Positions 27,535 to 36,052 of a stretch of 64,000 nucleotides of DNA are shown here, piece by piece (position 1 is the first letter of the stretch; each line of letters begins with the position of its first letter). The stretch is from the NCBI RefSeq assembly GCF_008153345.1, contig NZ_CP042818.1, positions 1,736,001 through 1,800,000 on the forward strand, in the 5' to 3' direction. The DNA comes from Treponema phagedenis (GTDB lineage: Bacteria > Spirochaetota > Spirochaetia > Treponematales > Treponemataceae). Under the pieces are notes generated by a model. The model ran no database searches. It was not told the DNA's origin and was given only the letters and a program-made list of their open reading frames with translations. The position numbers and the translations under genes are program-made.

Positions 27535-28611
27535 TTAATAATTCAACTCTGCGCGTTGAAATATTTTTTTTACAAAGATTGCCCGCATGCGTTGCACGCG
27601 TATTTCGTCAAACGGGATATCTTCGTCAATGGATAGGGCGCCGCTTAATAATAAGAAGGCAAGGTGGGCGGTTTGCACTCGATATAAAAGAGCATTGCAA
27701 TCTTGGATCGAAGAATAACGAATAAGGTTTAACGAAATTCCTAATTTTATTTTTAAGGTAATATCAATGGCTTCTTTTATATCAAGCAGAACGGCATTTT
27801 TTGCAAGAGCCAATGCTTTTGCAATAATATCTTTTATTTGATAAATTTTTTGTTCGGTTATATAATTACGTGCGGTTCTTTCCTTTTCAATAAGCGATTG
27901 CATATAAGAGTGGAAAAAACTAATTTGTGCTTTTACCGTTCTGCCGGCAGAGCTGCCGTAAGAAATCAAGTAAAGCCAACCTAAAAGCAGCTTTGAGTCG
28001 GCTGCATAATAGGCATGTATTTCAAAACCTAATTCCGCAAGCTTATTGATTTCTTCTTGTAGAATACCGGTTAATGAAAGACCGGGCAAGGAACAAAGAA
28101 TGGAATTTTTCATTCCGCTTCCTATTCGGTAAATATTTGAACTTAAATAGCCATAATGTTTTACCGCCGCAAAACGTAAGTGTTTTGAAAGAATGTTTTC
28201 TACATGCAATATAGTTTTTGCAGTTTGCTCAGGTGCAAAACCTGCGGAAAAAGAGAGTAAATGTAAATGGTCTCTGATATTAGAAGTTGCGGCGATAGCT
28301 CCGTCATTATGAATAATAACCGCTCGTGATAAAACAGGCTCTGTATCGGAAGCTAATATTCCTCTTTCTTCTAAAATTTTTTTTCCGATTGTATCCATTG
28401 CCACAAGGCGTAATGAATTATATTTTTCCGCATCGGGTAATTGATTAAATGCATCTAAAATAAGAATGGTAACTCTTTCGGCATCTTCTTTATTTAAAGC
28501 CGATGGAAAAACAAAATCTAAAAGATTACGTGAGATACCAACCTTTGTTGAAAGCACAATATCAATATCAGGCCCTGTTTCCATATACCATGCAGAGCTG
28601 TCAGTGATCAT
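27535..28611 (-). CDS. McsB-like guanidino-kinase homologue, probably catalytically inactive
   Basis: 358 residues, collinear with bacterial protein-arginine kinase McsB (PDIDIVLSTKVGISRNL start, LPGL, IxxEINKLxELGF, EKERTARN, LxLGISLNLI, VQRMRAIFV). Several catalytic positions differ from active McsB as I know it. The SSRIRLARN arginine cluster reads STKVGISRN (21-29). The acidic NEEDH box reads NIRDH (111-115). The conserved cysteine region TSCPTNVGTGLRAS reads SSNIYRIGSGMKNS (157-170), lacking the cysteine and the arginine. It is therefore likely a pseudokinase that may still bind McsA or arginine-phosphorylated partners. It overlaps mcsA by 11 bases. Confidence 0.8.
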   Translation of the reverse strand: MITDSSAWYMETGPDIDIVLSTKVGISRNLLDFVFPSALNKEDAERVTILILDAFNQLPDAEKYNSLRLVAMDTIGKKILEERGILASDTEPVLSRAVIIHNDGAIAATSNIRDHLHLLSFSAGFAPEQTAKTILHVENILSKHLRFAAVKHYGYLSSNIYRIGSGMKNSILCSLPGLSLTGILQEEINKLAELGFEIHAYYAADSKLLLGWLYLISYGSSAGRTVKAQISFFHSYMQSLIEKERTARNYITEQKIYQIKDIIAKALALAKNAVLLDIKEAIDITLKIKLGISLNLIRYSSIQDCNALLYRVQTAHLAFLLLSGALSIDEDIPFDEIRVQRMRAIFVKKIFQRAELNY

Positions 28612-29125
28612 ATTTTATTTGTTCCTTCAACTCATTTAATTTATCTCGATAATAAGCGGCAAGTTCATATTTTTCCATTTCTATGGCACGCGCTAAATTA
28701 TTTTTTAATTCGGAGATATCGGCTGCTTGCGGAATAGGGGCGGAAAGCTCCCGAGGTACGTCATCAGTATATATGATTGAAACCGATTTTTCCCGCATAA
28801 TACGGGTAACATCATTTTGAAAATAAAAAAAACAGCTTGGACAGCCGATCATCTTTTTTGATTGAATATCATTTAAGGAAGAGCCGCAAACGGGACAAGA
28901 AGGCGCGGATGAGTTTTCATCATGAGCGGAATTTTCTTTATTGAGAATTTCTTCATGAGAAAAAATATGAGAAATTGCCTTATCAATATTGGAATTATCT
29001 TTTGCGTAAAGCCCGTATTTTTCTGCACAATCCCTACAAATATACATTTCTTTTATTTTATTCTGTACTATTTGCTGTACAAAAACTTCTGCTCCTTCTG
29101 TGCCGCATAATTTACATTTCATCAT
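28601..29125 (-). CDS. mcsA: McsA-like zinc-finger/UVR-domain protein
   Basis: 174 residues. Two CxxC pairs at the N terminus (CKLCG, CRDC) and two more in the middle (CPVCGS, CPSC) form zinc fingers. The C-terminal segment (LKNNLARAIEMEKYELAAYYRDKLNELKEQI) is a UVR domain. This is the McsA layout. In Firmicutes, McsA activates McsB and both act with ClpC in stress proteolysis. Here the adjacent McsB-like gene lacks catalytic residues, so the role may differ. Start at 29125 is supported by GAGGAAGTT. It overlaps the stop of the permease gene upstream by four bases. Confidence 0.85.
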   Translation of the reverse strand: MMKCKLCGTEGAEVFVQQIVQNKIKEMYICRDCAEKYGLYAKDNSNIDKAISHIFSHEEILNKENSAHDENSSAPSCPVCGSSLNDIQSKKMIGCPSCFFYFQNDVTRIMREKSVSIIYTDDVPRELSAPIPQAADISELKNNLARAIEMEKYELAAYYRDKLNELKEQIKYDH

Positions 29126-30468
29126 AACTTCCTCATAATATCAATCGGTTTTTCTTTACCTGCCCGTATTGATGGTATCATACAAACAGTAACCGATAAA
29201 ATCAATGTTCCGGAAACGATAAGATACAATTCGTTTAAGTTTAATACAATAGGAATATACTCAAGATAATAGGCAGGATCAAGTAGATGAATTTCGCCGG
29301 TTGCTGTCGACTGTCCCATACTCAGTGCTAAAAGCATATTAAGTGCATTGATGGTTTTTTCGATATATTTAAAAACCTCGTTGATATGTATTGAAAGAGT
29401 AATACCAATCGGCATGCCGATCGCAAGTCCGCCTAAGCCGGTTGCCAAACCTGCAAGTAAAAATGAAAAAATAATGGTTTCAGGTTTTGTGCCGGTTGCT
29501 TTCAATATTGCAATCTCTTTTCGTCTTTCCATAATAAGCATAACGAGAGCGGATGAGATATTTGCAGAGGCAACAAGTACGATTAAAAACATGATAAAAA
29601 GTAGAATATTTTTTGAAGTTTGAAAAGAATGAAATTGAGATCGATTCATATCTTGCCAGCTGAATGGAGAATATCCTCTCGGAAGGTTACTCATACCTGT
29701 TTGTATTATCTCTTGCATAGCAGCCTGATCAAAGGGATCTTTTGTTTGCACCAGAATAGAGGCAAGGGCTGCATCAGGAGAAAGAATTTTCATTCCCGTT
29801 TCTAATGGCATAAAAACCCAAAGCGCATCAAGTTCCTGATATCCTGAAGAAATAACTCCCGAAACTTTTCCGACAAAAAGTTTCGGGATACTTTTGCCTG
29901 TAGGAGAGGGGAAAAGCGTAAGGATTCTGCATGAATCACCTGCCGTAATGCCGAGGTCTTCCGCAATTTTTTTACCCAGTAAAATTGAGTTTTTTTCCGT
30001 AAATTCTAAAGAGCCAGCAACAACTGTCAGTAATTGAGAGGCTGCCTGATTCTCGGTAAAAAAATTATCCGATACGGCACGGATATTACCTCCCTTTCTG
30101 CCGTTTTTACCGATGACAATTCCGTTGCCGTTCACTTGCATCCACGCGCCGGTTATATATTCATTTGAGCAGTTTTCTTTAAAGGTTGCATAATTATTCT
30201 GTAATTGATTATAGCTTTCTTGCGGATTTTTATAGTTTGTTGAAGGGCGTAAATCAACAAACTGTAAATGTCCTGAACCAAGCTCAATCATTCGTGAAGT
30301 AATGCCGGAAATCATTCCGTCGGAAACAACAAGAACGATAACAAGCGGGATAATACTGACACCGATTCCCAATACTGCACCGAAAAGACTTTTGCGTGCA
30401 TTTGATTCGGAGCGCCCTGAACCGATTCCTAAAAATCTTAGCGCAAATAAAAAGGGAACTTTTATCAT
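29122..30468 (-). CDS. LolC/LolE-family lipoprotein-releasing ABC permease
   Basis: 448 residues with a membrane segment near the N terminus (VLGIGVSIIPLVIVLVVSDGM), a large periplasmic MacB-like domain (about 60-270) and three C-terminal helices (LFIMFLIVLVASANISSALVMLIM, FLLAGLATGLGGLAIGMPIGI, LYLIVSGTLILSVTV). This is the FtsX/LolCE topology. It would extract outer-membrane lipoproteins from the inner membrane with its partner permease and LolD. Its start overlaps the ATPase stop by four bases. The three genes form a LolCDE-like set, which is consistent with the lipoprotein-rich surface of treponemes. Confidence 0.88.
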   Translation of the reverse strand: MIKVPFLFALRFLGIGSGRSESNARKSLFGAVLGIGVSIIPLVIVLVVSDGMISGITSRMIELGSGHLQFVDLRPSTNYKNPQESYNQLQNNYATFKENCSNEYITGAWMQVNGNGIVIGKNGRKGGNIRAVSDNFFTENQAASQLLTVVAGSLEFTEKNSILLGKKIAEDLGITAGDSCRILTLFPSPTGKSIPKLFVGKVSGVISSGYQELDALWVFMPLETGMKILSPDAALASILVQTKDPFDQAAMQEIIQTGMSNLPRGYSPFSWQDMNRSQFHSFQTSKNILLFIMFLIVLVASANISSALVMLIMERRKEIAILKATGTKPETIIFSFLLAGLATGLGGLAIGMPIGITLSIHINEVFKYIEKTINALNMLLALSMGQSTATGEIHLLDPAYYLEYIPIVLNLNELYLIVSGTLILSVTVCMIPSIRAGKEKPIDIMRKL

Positions 30469-31145
30469 ACTGCCACCAACTTTCCGTGCTCTAATCGATA
30501 GCAGCTATCCGCCATTGAAGCAATTCCCGGATCATGCGTTACAATTAACAGTGTTTTGCCATGTTTGTCGGTAAGTGAAAAGAGCAGGTCTTGAACCGAT
30601 GCGGCGTTTTGCGGATCAAGGTTACCAGTCGGTTCATCCGCCAAAACAAGCATCGGATCATTAATCAGTGCTCGAGCAACCGCAATCCTTTGCCGTTCAC
30701 CACCAGAAAGTTGAGCGGGAAAATGATCTTTTCTGTTTTCAAGCCGTACATCGGCAATCAGAGAAAGCGCCCGCTCTTTTATTTCTTTTTTATTTTTTCC
30801 CGCAATGAGTGCGGGCAGCATAATGTTTTCAAGAGCGGTAAAGTCTTTTAGTAAATAATGAAACTGAAAAATCAAACCTAAAAAATGCCGACGGTATTCG
30901 GTTAATTCAGCTTCAGTAAGAGAAAGCAGATTATACGAACCGGCCAGTATTTTCCCTGAATCGGCTGCTTCCATTCCTCCGATAATATTGAGTAAGGTGC
31001 TTTTTCCGCAGCCTGATTCTCCGGTGATAGCAATTTTTGCGGCGGAAGGAATTTCCAAATGTAAGTCGGTGAGTATGTGTAAATCTTCGGATGCCGATGT
31101 AAAACTTTTATATAAATTGTTTACCGAAAGAACCGGATTATTCAT
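30465..31145 (-). CDS. lolD: LolD-like lipoprotein-release ABC ATPase
   Basis: 226 residues. Walker A GESGCGKST near residue 38, Q-loop FQFHYLLKDF (the LolD/MacB-type FQxHxLLxxFTALEN box), signature LSGGERQRIAVARAL, Walker B LVLADEPTGNLD and switch histidine VTHD are all present. It powers the flanking permeases. Overlaps of four and eight bases with the neighbouring permease genes indicate translational coupling. Confidence 0.93.
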   Translation of the reverse strand: MNNPVLSVNNLYKSFTSASEDLHILTDLHLEIPSAAKIAITGESGCGKSTLLNIIGGMEAADSGKILAGSYNLLSLTEAELTEYRRHFLGLIFQFHYLLKDFTALENIMLPALIAGKNKKEIKERALSLIADVRLENRKDHFPAQLSGGERQRIAVARALINDPMLVLADEPTGNLDPQNAASVQDLLFSLTDKHGKTLLIVTHDPGIASMADSCYRLEHGKLVAV

Positions 31146-32421
31146 AGCGCAATACCTCCGCGGGTTTTAATGTAAGGATTTTTCTTGCGGCAAACCATGC
31201 TGCCGATGAAGCGGAAAACACTCCAAATAAAAAAATAAAAACTGTTTCTTTAAAAAAGATTCGTACCGGAATAGTTTCCACATTATAAAAATATTCAGGA
31301 CTGAAAATAGCAAAAGGCATTTCAGTGATGTTCGAAACAAGGGATCCGATAAAATGAATGATTATATTGATACTGACTTCTATTAAAAAAAACACTTCAT
31401 TTATTTGTGCGGAAAGCAGTAGCCCTAATAATAATCCGATAATGCCGCCTATTAAGCCAATTGTAAATCCGTTACACATAAACAAAAAACGAATATCTTG
31501 TATTCTTGCACCGAGTGAGGCTAATACGGCAATTTCTTCTCTTCGTTCATAAATAGAGCGCCGCATACCGTTATAAATATTTACGGTAACTACCAAGAAA
31601 ATCAAAATAACCAAGAGCATCATCATGTTTTTTTCTATTCGTAAGGCACCAAAAAAAGCCCTGTTATAGGTTCTCCAAGATTCCGCATGCAGCGAAGGAA
31701 TCGTTTTTTGTAAACTATGTAGATACTTTGAATCATGTTCAGGATTTTCAAGTTTTACTGCTGCATTGTATGTCTCGGACTCACCGCATATTATTGTGCC
31801 TGTTTCGAGAGATACAAAGGCAAAGCTTGCATCAATTTCATAATAACCGGTTTTAAAAGTGCCGGTAACCAGCAGCTGATTATTTTCGGGAAATATATTT
31901 GTATCCGAAGAGCCTGAAACGGCAAGTACTGTTATAATGTCTCCTGTTTTGATAGAAAGCTGCCGTGCAAGTTCATAGCCAAGCACCACAGTGTTTTTTT
32001 TCTCAAGATCAAATGTTCCCGACATTATTTTTACAATCTCATTAAAGCCTGAATCTTTTGCACGCAGATCGGTCGGTACCGCACGCAACAGCGCTCCCTG
32101 TTGTCGGGAAAAGTTTCCTTCCATGAGTGTTTGCGCTTCTGAAAAACGGTAAAAGGAAACATACCCTCCGAATTTTTCCGCGTGCTCAATATCCGTCTTT
32201 GCCCCTGAAAGACGCAGGTGGGCGGAACTTACTTGTAATATCGCATCAATAAAGCCCATCTGAAAGCCGTTCATCACTGATAAAATAACAATTAAGGCGG
32301 TTACTCCGAGAGATATCCCCGCAATAGAAAAAATACCGGTGATTGCCGATCGACCACGGGTGTCAGCGGCATTAAATCGTTTTAGTATAAAATAAATCCA
32401 TTGGAACGATTTTAGTTTCAT
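31138..32421 (-). CDS. LolC/LolE-family lipoprotein-releasing ABC permease
   Basis: 427 residues with the same four-helix FtsX/LolCE topology as the second permease. The N-terminal helix is in SIAGISLGVTALIVILSVMNGFQ, preceded by the characteristic RF..ADTRGRSAITGIFSI segment. The periplasmic domain spans about 60-270 and is followed by three helices (ILIFLVVTVNIYNGMRRSIYERREEIAVLASLGA, GLIGGIIGLLLGLLLSA, TVFIFLFGVFSASSAAWFAARK). It is the first gene of the LolCDE-like set, 11 bases downstream of an exported protein gene. Confidence 0.88.
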   Translation of the reverse strand: MKLKSFQWIYFILKRFNAADTRGRSAITGIFSIAGISLGVTALIVILSVMNGFQMGFIDAILQVSSAHLRLSGAKTDIEHAEKFGGYVSFYRFSEAQTLMEGNFSRQQGALLRAVPTDLRAKDSGFNEIVKIMSGTFDLEKKNTVVLGYELARQLSIKTGDIITVLAVSGSSDTNIFPENNQLLVTGTFKTGYYEIDASFAFVSLETGTIICGESETYNAAVKLENPEHDSKYLHSLQKTIPSLHAESWRTYNRAFFGALRIEKNMMMLLVILIFLVVTVNIYNGMRRSIYERREEIAVLASLGARIQDIRFLFMCNGFTIGLIGGIIGLLLGLLLSAQINEVFFLIEVSINIIIHFIGSLVSNITEMPFAIFSPEYFYNVETIPVRIFFKETVFIFLFGVFSASSAAWFAARKILTLKPAEVLRYE

Positions 32422-32432
32422 AGTTTTCCTTA

Positions 32433-33233
32433 TTATCGATCTTCCTTTAACGCTTCTTTTAATTTTAGAATCTCTTTATCATTTTCATATACATGAACCA
32501 TTTTATAAGAGTCAAAAAAATAAATACGGGCTTGTAACACCGTATTGCGGTAAACTATTTCCGATTTTTTTTTGCCTTTTTCATAGGTCCATTCTCGTCG
32601 ATATAAAACGTCTCCCTTTGTTTCTTCTCTGCTGACAAGCTCATTTTTTGCGTTATACGTATTTTCAATTTTTTGCTCTAAACCGTTGTCGGCATTGTAC
32701 ACTTCTTTTAAAATTAAGAATCCTGCCGCCGAATATTTTGTCATGACATGCTGCTTGTCTTTTGTAACAGTTTGAGAATAAGGATACAAGGACTCGCTTT
32801 CATATTTCCATTCTGTTTTCTCTGCAAGATTTGCTCCGCTATACAGGACGGCAAGGGAAGGGCGTCCTAAGGAATCAAACTCTTCATAATACCACGTGTC
32901 GTTATCCGCAAGCGTTAAACCGGTATCTTCTATTGAAGAAAAACCGGAAAGTTTATTTGTTTTTAATGCTTCTTTTTTTTCAGAAGTATTTTTATCGGAC
33001 TCTGTTGGCAACTCGTTTTTTTTGCTTGTTTGATCTGCTTCGGTATCGGATTCTTTTTTTGCAGTATCTAAAGTTTCAGCCTCATTTTTCTGCTGATTAT
33101 CGCTTTCTTTTGCCGTTGTATTGTTTTCACTTTGCGAAGAACGAGAGTTTGCATTTGACTGCTTTTCATCCGCGGATAAAAAAATACTGCTTATTATAAA
33201 AAGGAAGCAAAAAATAGCGATACGTATCTGCAT
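32433..33233 (-). CDS. Exported acidic low-complexity protein, function unknown
   Basis: 266 residues with a signal peptide (about 1-21, ending FLSA-DE). Residues about 22-95 are a low-complexity acidic/polar linker rich in Ser, Asn, Glu, Thr and Lys. The C-terminal half is a repetitive beta sequence with WYYEEFDSLGRP, KTEWKYESESLYPY and YRREWTYEKGKKKSE, reminiscent of RHS/YD-like or MORN-like tracts. No named family is certain. It sits between ftsY (five-base gap) and the lol genes, in the same transcription unit. Confidence 0.65.
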   Translation of the reverse strand: MQIRIAIFCFLFIISSIFLSADEKQSNANSRSSQSENNTTAKESDNQQKNEAETLDTAKKESDTEADQTSKKNELPTESDKNTSEKKEALKTNKLSGFSSIEDTGLTLADNDTWYYEEFDSLGRPSLAVLYSGANLAEKTEWKYESESLYPYSQTVTKDKQHVMTKYSAAGFLILKEVYNADNGLEQKIENTYNAKNELVSREETKGDVLYRREWTYEKGKKKSEIVYRNTVLQARIYFFDSYKMVHVYENDKEILKLKEALKEDR

Positions 33234-33238
33234 TTATT

Positions 33239-34117
33239 TTAATCTCTTCCAATAAATTCCTTGATAAACTCTTTTGTGTCGAATGGGGCAATATCGGAAT
33301 ACTGTTCTCCCGTTCCGATAAAGAGCATGGGAATATTGAGTTCTTTACTAATGGTAATGGCATTACCGCCTTTTGCCGTCGAATCATATTTTGTCAGCAT
33401 GATTGCATCAATAGAGATAGCTTCATGAAACGCTTCCGCTTGCCGGAATGCGTTTTGTCCGGTTGTTGCGTCAAGTACAAGAATTTTTTTATAGCAGCCT
33501 GTATCCGCTTTTGATTCTGCAATTTTATCAATCTTGCCTAATTCTCGTATAAGGTTTTCTTTTGTATGAAGTCTGCCGGCGGTATCGGCAAGTACCAGCC
33601 CGCCGCCTTGAGCTTTTATTGCTTCTGCCGCATCAAATACAACTGCTCCCGGATCTCCGCCGTGTTGATGCGCTACTACGCGCAAACCAAGCGCCTTCCC
33701 GTGATATTGTAATTGCTCAATTGCCGCTGCTCGAAAGGTGTCCGCAGCAGCGAGAACAATCGGCATAGTCAAAATTTTATTATAATAATTCGCTATTTTT
33801 GCAATACTGGTTGTTTTTCCTACACCGTTTACACCCAGTATTAAATACACGGAGGTTTTCTTTTCTTCAGGCATAAAGGTTACGGTTTTGATCAAAGGAG
33901 TTAAAATACCGGTAAGTATACGAATGATATCATCTTTGGTTTCCGCTTTTTGTTTTTTACACTCTTGTCGCAATAATGTTTCAATATCAAATGCTGTTTT
34001 TGCTCCGACATCTCCTTCAACAAGAGAGTCTGTAAGATTTTCAAAAAATGAATCATCAAGGTTGATATGCATTCCGAATAAGCGCTTTAAGCCTTCAGAA
34101 AAACGTCTTTTTGTCAT
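33239..34117 (-). CDS. ftsY: Signal recognition particle receptor FtsY
   Basis: 292 residues, the short NG core without a long acidic A domain. The N domain starts RFSEGLKRLFG. The GTPase motifs are complete: G1 GVNGVGKTTSIAKIA, G2 region DTFRAAAIEQLQ, G3 DTAGRLHTK, G4 TKYDSTAKGG and the closing IGTGEQYSDIAPF. FtsY docks SRP-ribosome complexes at the membrane so that inner-membrane and exported proteins are inserted. Its start overlaps the upstream PEGA-protein stop by four bases. Confidence 0.95.
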   Translation of the reverse strand: MTKRRFSEGLKRLFGMHINLDDSFFENLTDSLVEGDVGAKTAFDIETLLRQECKKQKAETKDDIIRILTGILTPLIKTVTFMPEEKKTSVYLILGVNGVGKTTSIAKIANYYNKILTMPIVLAAADTFRAAAIEQLQYHGKALGLRVVAHQHGGDPGAVVFDAAEAIKAQGGGLVLADTAGRLHTKENLIRELGKIDKIAESKADTGCYKKILVLDATTGQNAFRQAEAFHEAISIDAIMLTKYDSTAKGGNAITISKELNIPMLFIGTGEQYSDIAPFDTKEFIKEFIGRD

Positions 34118-35685
34118 TGTGTTTTTCCTCCTGAGGGTTGCTGCGAAAGGTCTTGTTTTGCATCGGTTTGTAAATCCGATTTTTCAACGAGCGCTGAGGA
34201 TGTTTTTTTGCGTTGCACCGGTACATTTTCCGTCGGTATTGCTTCTTTCGGTAAGCTTTGGTCAGCTGCAACTAAATAGCGAATAAGCTGGATGAAGTAG
34301 TTTACTCCAAGGCAAATGGTTACTCCCTGCATAACATTGGAGCTAATTGATAAAGCTTTTATTGACGAAGCATTTTTATCTGTTTGTGGTAATCTTCCGG
34401 ATTCATAGGCATTTCTTTTATCCGCCAAAACTCCGCGCAGAATCATATCAATCGGCAGTGCAATATAAAATGCGCCAAGCGACCAATACAGCACCTTTCT
34501 TTGTTTTTCTATTTTATCCTTTGTAGTTATTTTATTCAAGGATGCGGTTATCGGCACGCTTCCTCGTATATCTTTTATTTTTTTTGAATTAACCAGAACA
34601 AAGGTTCGCACGCCGTTATGAGAAATATCTAAAAGATTTTTATCGCCGTACAATTGAACATCAAAAGGAGTAAGACCGAAATATTTTGTATCAAAAAAAA
34701 TATCAGCCTGTCCTTTTGGAATATAAAAAGTTACCGTTTTTGCGGTCATTTTTTTTAGTGCTATTTTCAACGAATATAGCGTATCATCTTTTATTTGAAC
34801 ATCTTGAGTAGCGGAAATAAATCCGGTTGCCGAAGCGCTGACCGTATATGAGCCTTTGTAGAGTATAATCGGTTTTGAGAAATCTTCTATTTTTTTATCC
34901 TGAATATAAACACTGGCAGTTTTCGGCTCAATATCAAAATACACGGTTACCGGCTTTGCGTTTTGAATAACCATCTGCATTTGTTCAGATAGGTTTTTTA
35001 CTATTTCTTGAATATCCTCATATTTTCCTGCATCTGAAAAATGATATTGAGGCATATTTGCTAAACCAGTTGTAATGCTCACCGATACGGAAAGATAGCC
35101 TGCAATATCTTTAAGCGTGCCTGATACAAGAGCTGAAATTTTTTGTTCTTGTAGTTTTTCTGCAAGATTTGTATGTTTCTCCGTATTAAATAAGTCGCTA
35201 CCAGTTTTCCATAAGCTTACGGTTTTTATATCTTCTTTTGAAAACTGCCGCGCATCGGCAATTTTTATATTTTCTTTTGCTCGCTCAATCTCTTGCTCTT
35301 TTTTCTTAATATCTTTTTCTAGTTTTTTTAATTGCTTTTTTTTAGCCGCCTTGCTTTCCACCGAGAGAAAAAGGGTATCTTTTTCTTTTATTAAGGCAGC
35401 TCGTTCTTTAATAAGTTTTAGTTTTTTTTGTCCGGTTTCCAAAAGGCTGCGTGCTTTTTTCTCATCCATAGGAACAGTACGCCTCATGTCGGTATCCAAA
35501 TAAAGTAAAACCATTTTCGGTACGGTAATTGCGTATTCTTTGTACAGCTCCGGCAGATCTTGTATTGAAAATTCGGTTGCGGCAAGAACCCAGTTATCGT
35601 CTTTTTTTTCTTGTCCGAAAAAGGGTAGGGTGCTAAAAAGAAAAAGGATGAGTACGAGGGTTCGCCATTTATTTTGTTCTTTCAT
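34114..35685 (-). CDS. Exported PEGA-domain protein
   Basis: About 523 residues, taking the start at MKEQNKWRTLVLILFLFS. Two upstream in-frame ATGs are possible. A signal peptide ends near FFGQEKK. A highly charged coiled-coil region follows (AKKKQLKKLEKDIKKKEQEIERAKENIK), then a PEGA domain (VYFDIEPKTASVYIQDKKIED, LYKGSYTVSASATGF) and a second PEGA-like stretch (PKGQADIFFDTKYFGLTPFDVQLYG). The last 150 residues contain hydrophobic segments. PEGA domains are surface-exposed beta modules; a precise role is unknown. It overlaps the preceding gene by 17 bases. Confidence 0.72.
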   Translation of the reverse strand: MKEQNKWRTLVLILFLFSTLPFFGQEKKDDNWVLAATEFSIQDLPELYKEYAITVPKMVLLYLDTDMRRTVPMDEKKARSLLETGQKKLKLIKERAALIKEKDTLFLSVESKAAKKKQLKKLEKDIKKKEQEIERAKENIKIADARQFSKEDIKTVSLWKTGSDLFNTEKHTNLAEKLQEQKISALVSGTLKDIAGYLSVSVSITTGLANMPQYHFSDAGKYEDIQEIVKNLSEQMQMVIQNAKPVTVYFDIEPKTASVYIQDKKIEDFSKPIILYKGSYTVSASATGFISATQDVQIKDDTLYSLKIALKKMTAKTVTFYIPKGQADIFFDTKYFGLTPFDVQLYGDKNLLDISHNGVRTFVLVNSKKIKDIRGSVPITASLNKITTKDKIEKQRKVLYWSLGAFYIALPIDMILRGVLADKRNAYESGRLPQTDKNASSIKALSISSNVMQGVTICLGVNYFIQLIRYLVAADQSLPKEAIPTENVPVQRKKTSSALVEKSDLQTDAKQDLSQQPSGGKTQ

Positions 35686-36052
35686 ATACTTCATCAAAAT
35701 CATCGGTGGAAAATGGCTGCATCAGAAAATCTTTTGCTCCGCAACAAAGGGCCATGTTAATACGGGCTTCTTCAAAAAGAGAAGAAAGGGCGATAAATTT
35801 TGTATGCGGGCTTATTTTTCGAAATGTCGCGGAGTCCGTAAAATATGCACAATCAAAATAAACCCTCGAAACCTCTTCTGTTTGCAGCATCTGCATAAGC
35901 CAATCGCATGAGAATGCCCGAGTCATATTTTGTAACAGTCCCGACTTTTTTCTAATATTTTCAGTGTATGTGCAGACTTGTTCTCCCCGTCGGCGTAGGG
36001 CATCAGCCATTCTGTTTCCGAGATAGGCTGATGTACACACAATGCAAATCAT
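35669..36052 (-). CDS. Receiver-like protein, probably degenerate
   Basis: 127 residues with the outline of a CheY-type receiver: an alternating fold, a middle strand VYFDCAYF where Asp could be the phosphoacceptor, LSSLFEEA, and the closing GAKDFLMQPFSTDDF that matches the GAxDFLxKPF end of receivers. The N-terminal acidic pair is absent (MICIVCTSAYLG) and the lysine of the KPF motif is glutamine. Phosphorylation by the normal mechanism is therefore doubtful. It overlaps prfB by four bases, an unusual pairing with a translation factor. Confidence 0.6.
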   Translation of the reverse strand: MICIVCTSAYLGNRMADALRRRGEQVCTYTENIRKKSGLLQNMTRAFSCDWLMQMLQTEEVSRVYFDCAYFTDSATFRKISPHTKFIALSSLFEEARINMALCCGAKDFLMQPFSTDDFDEVYERTK

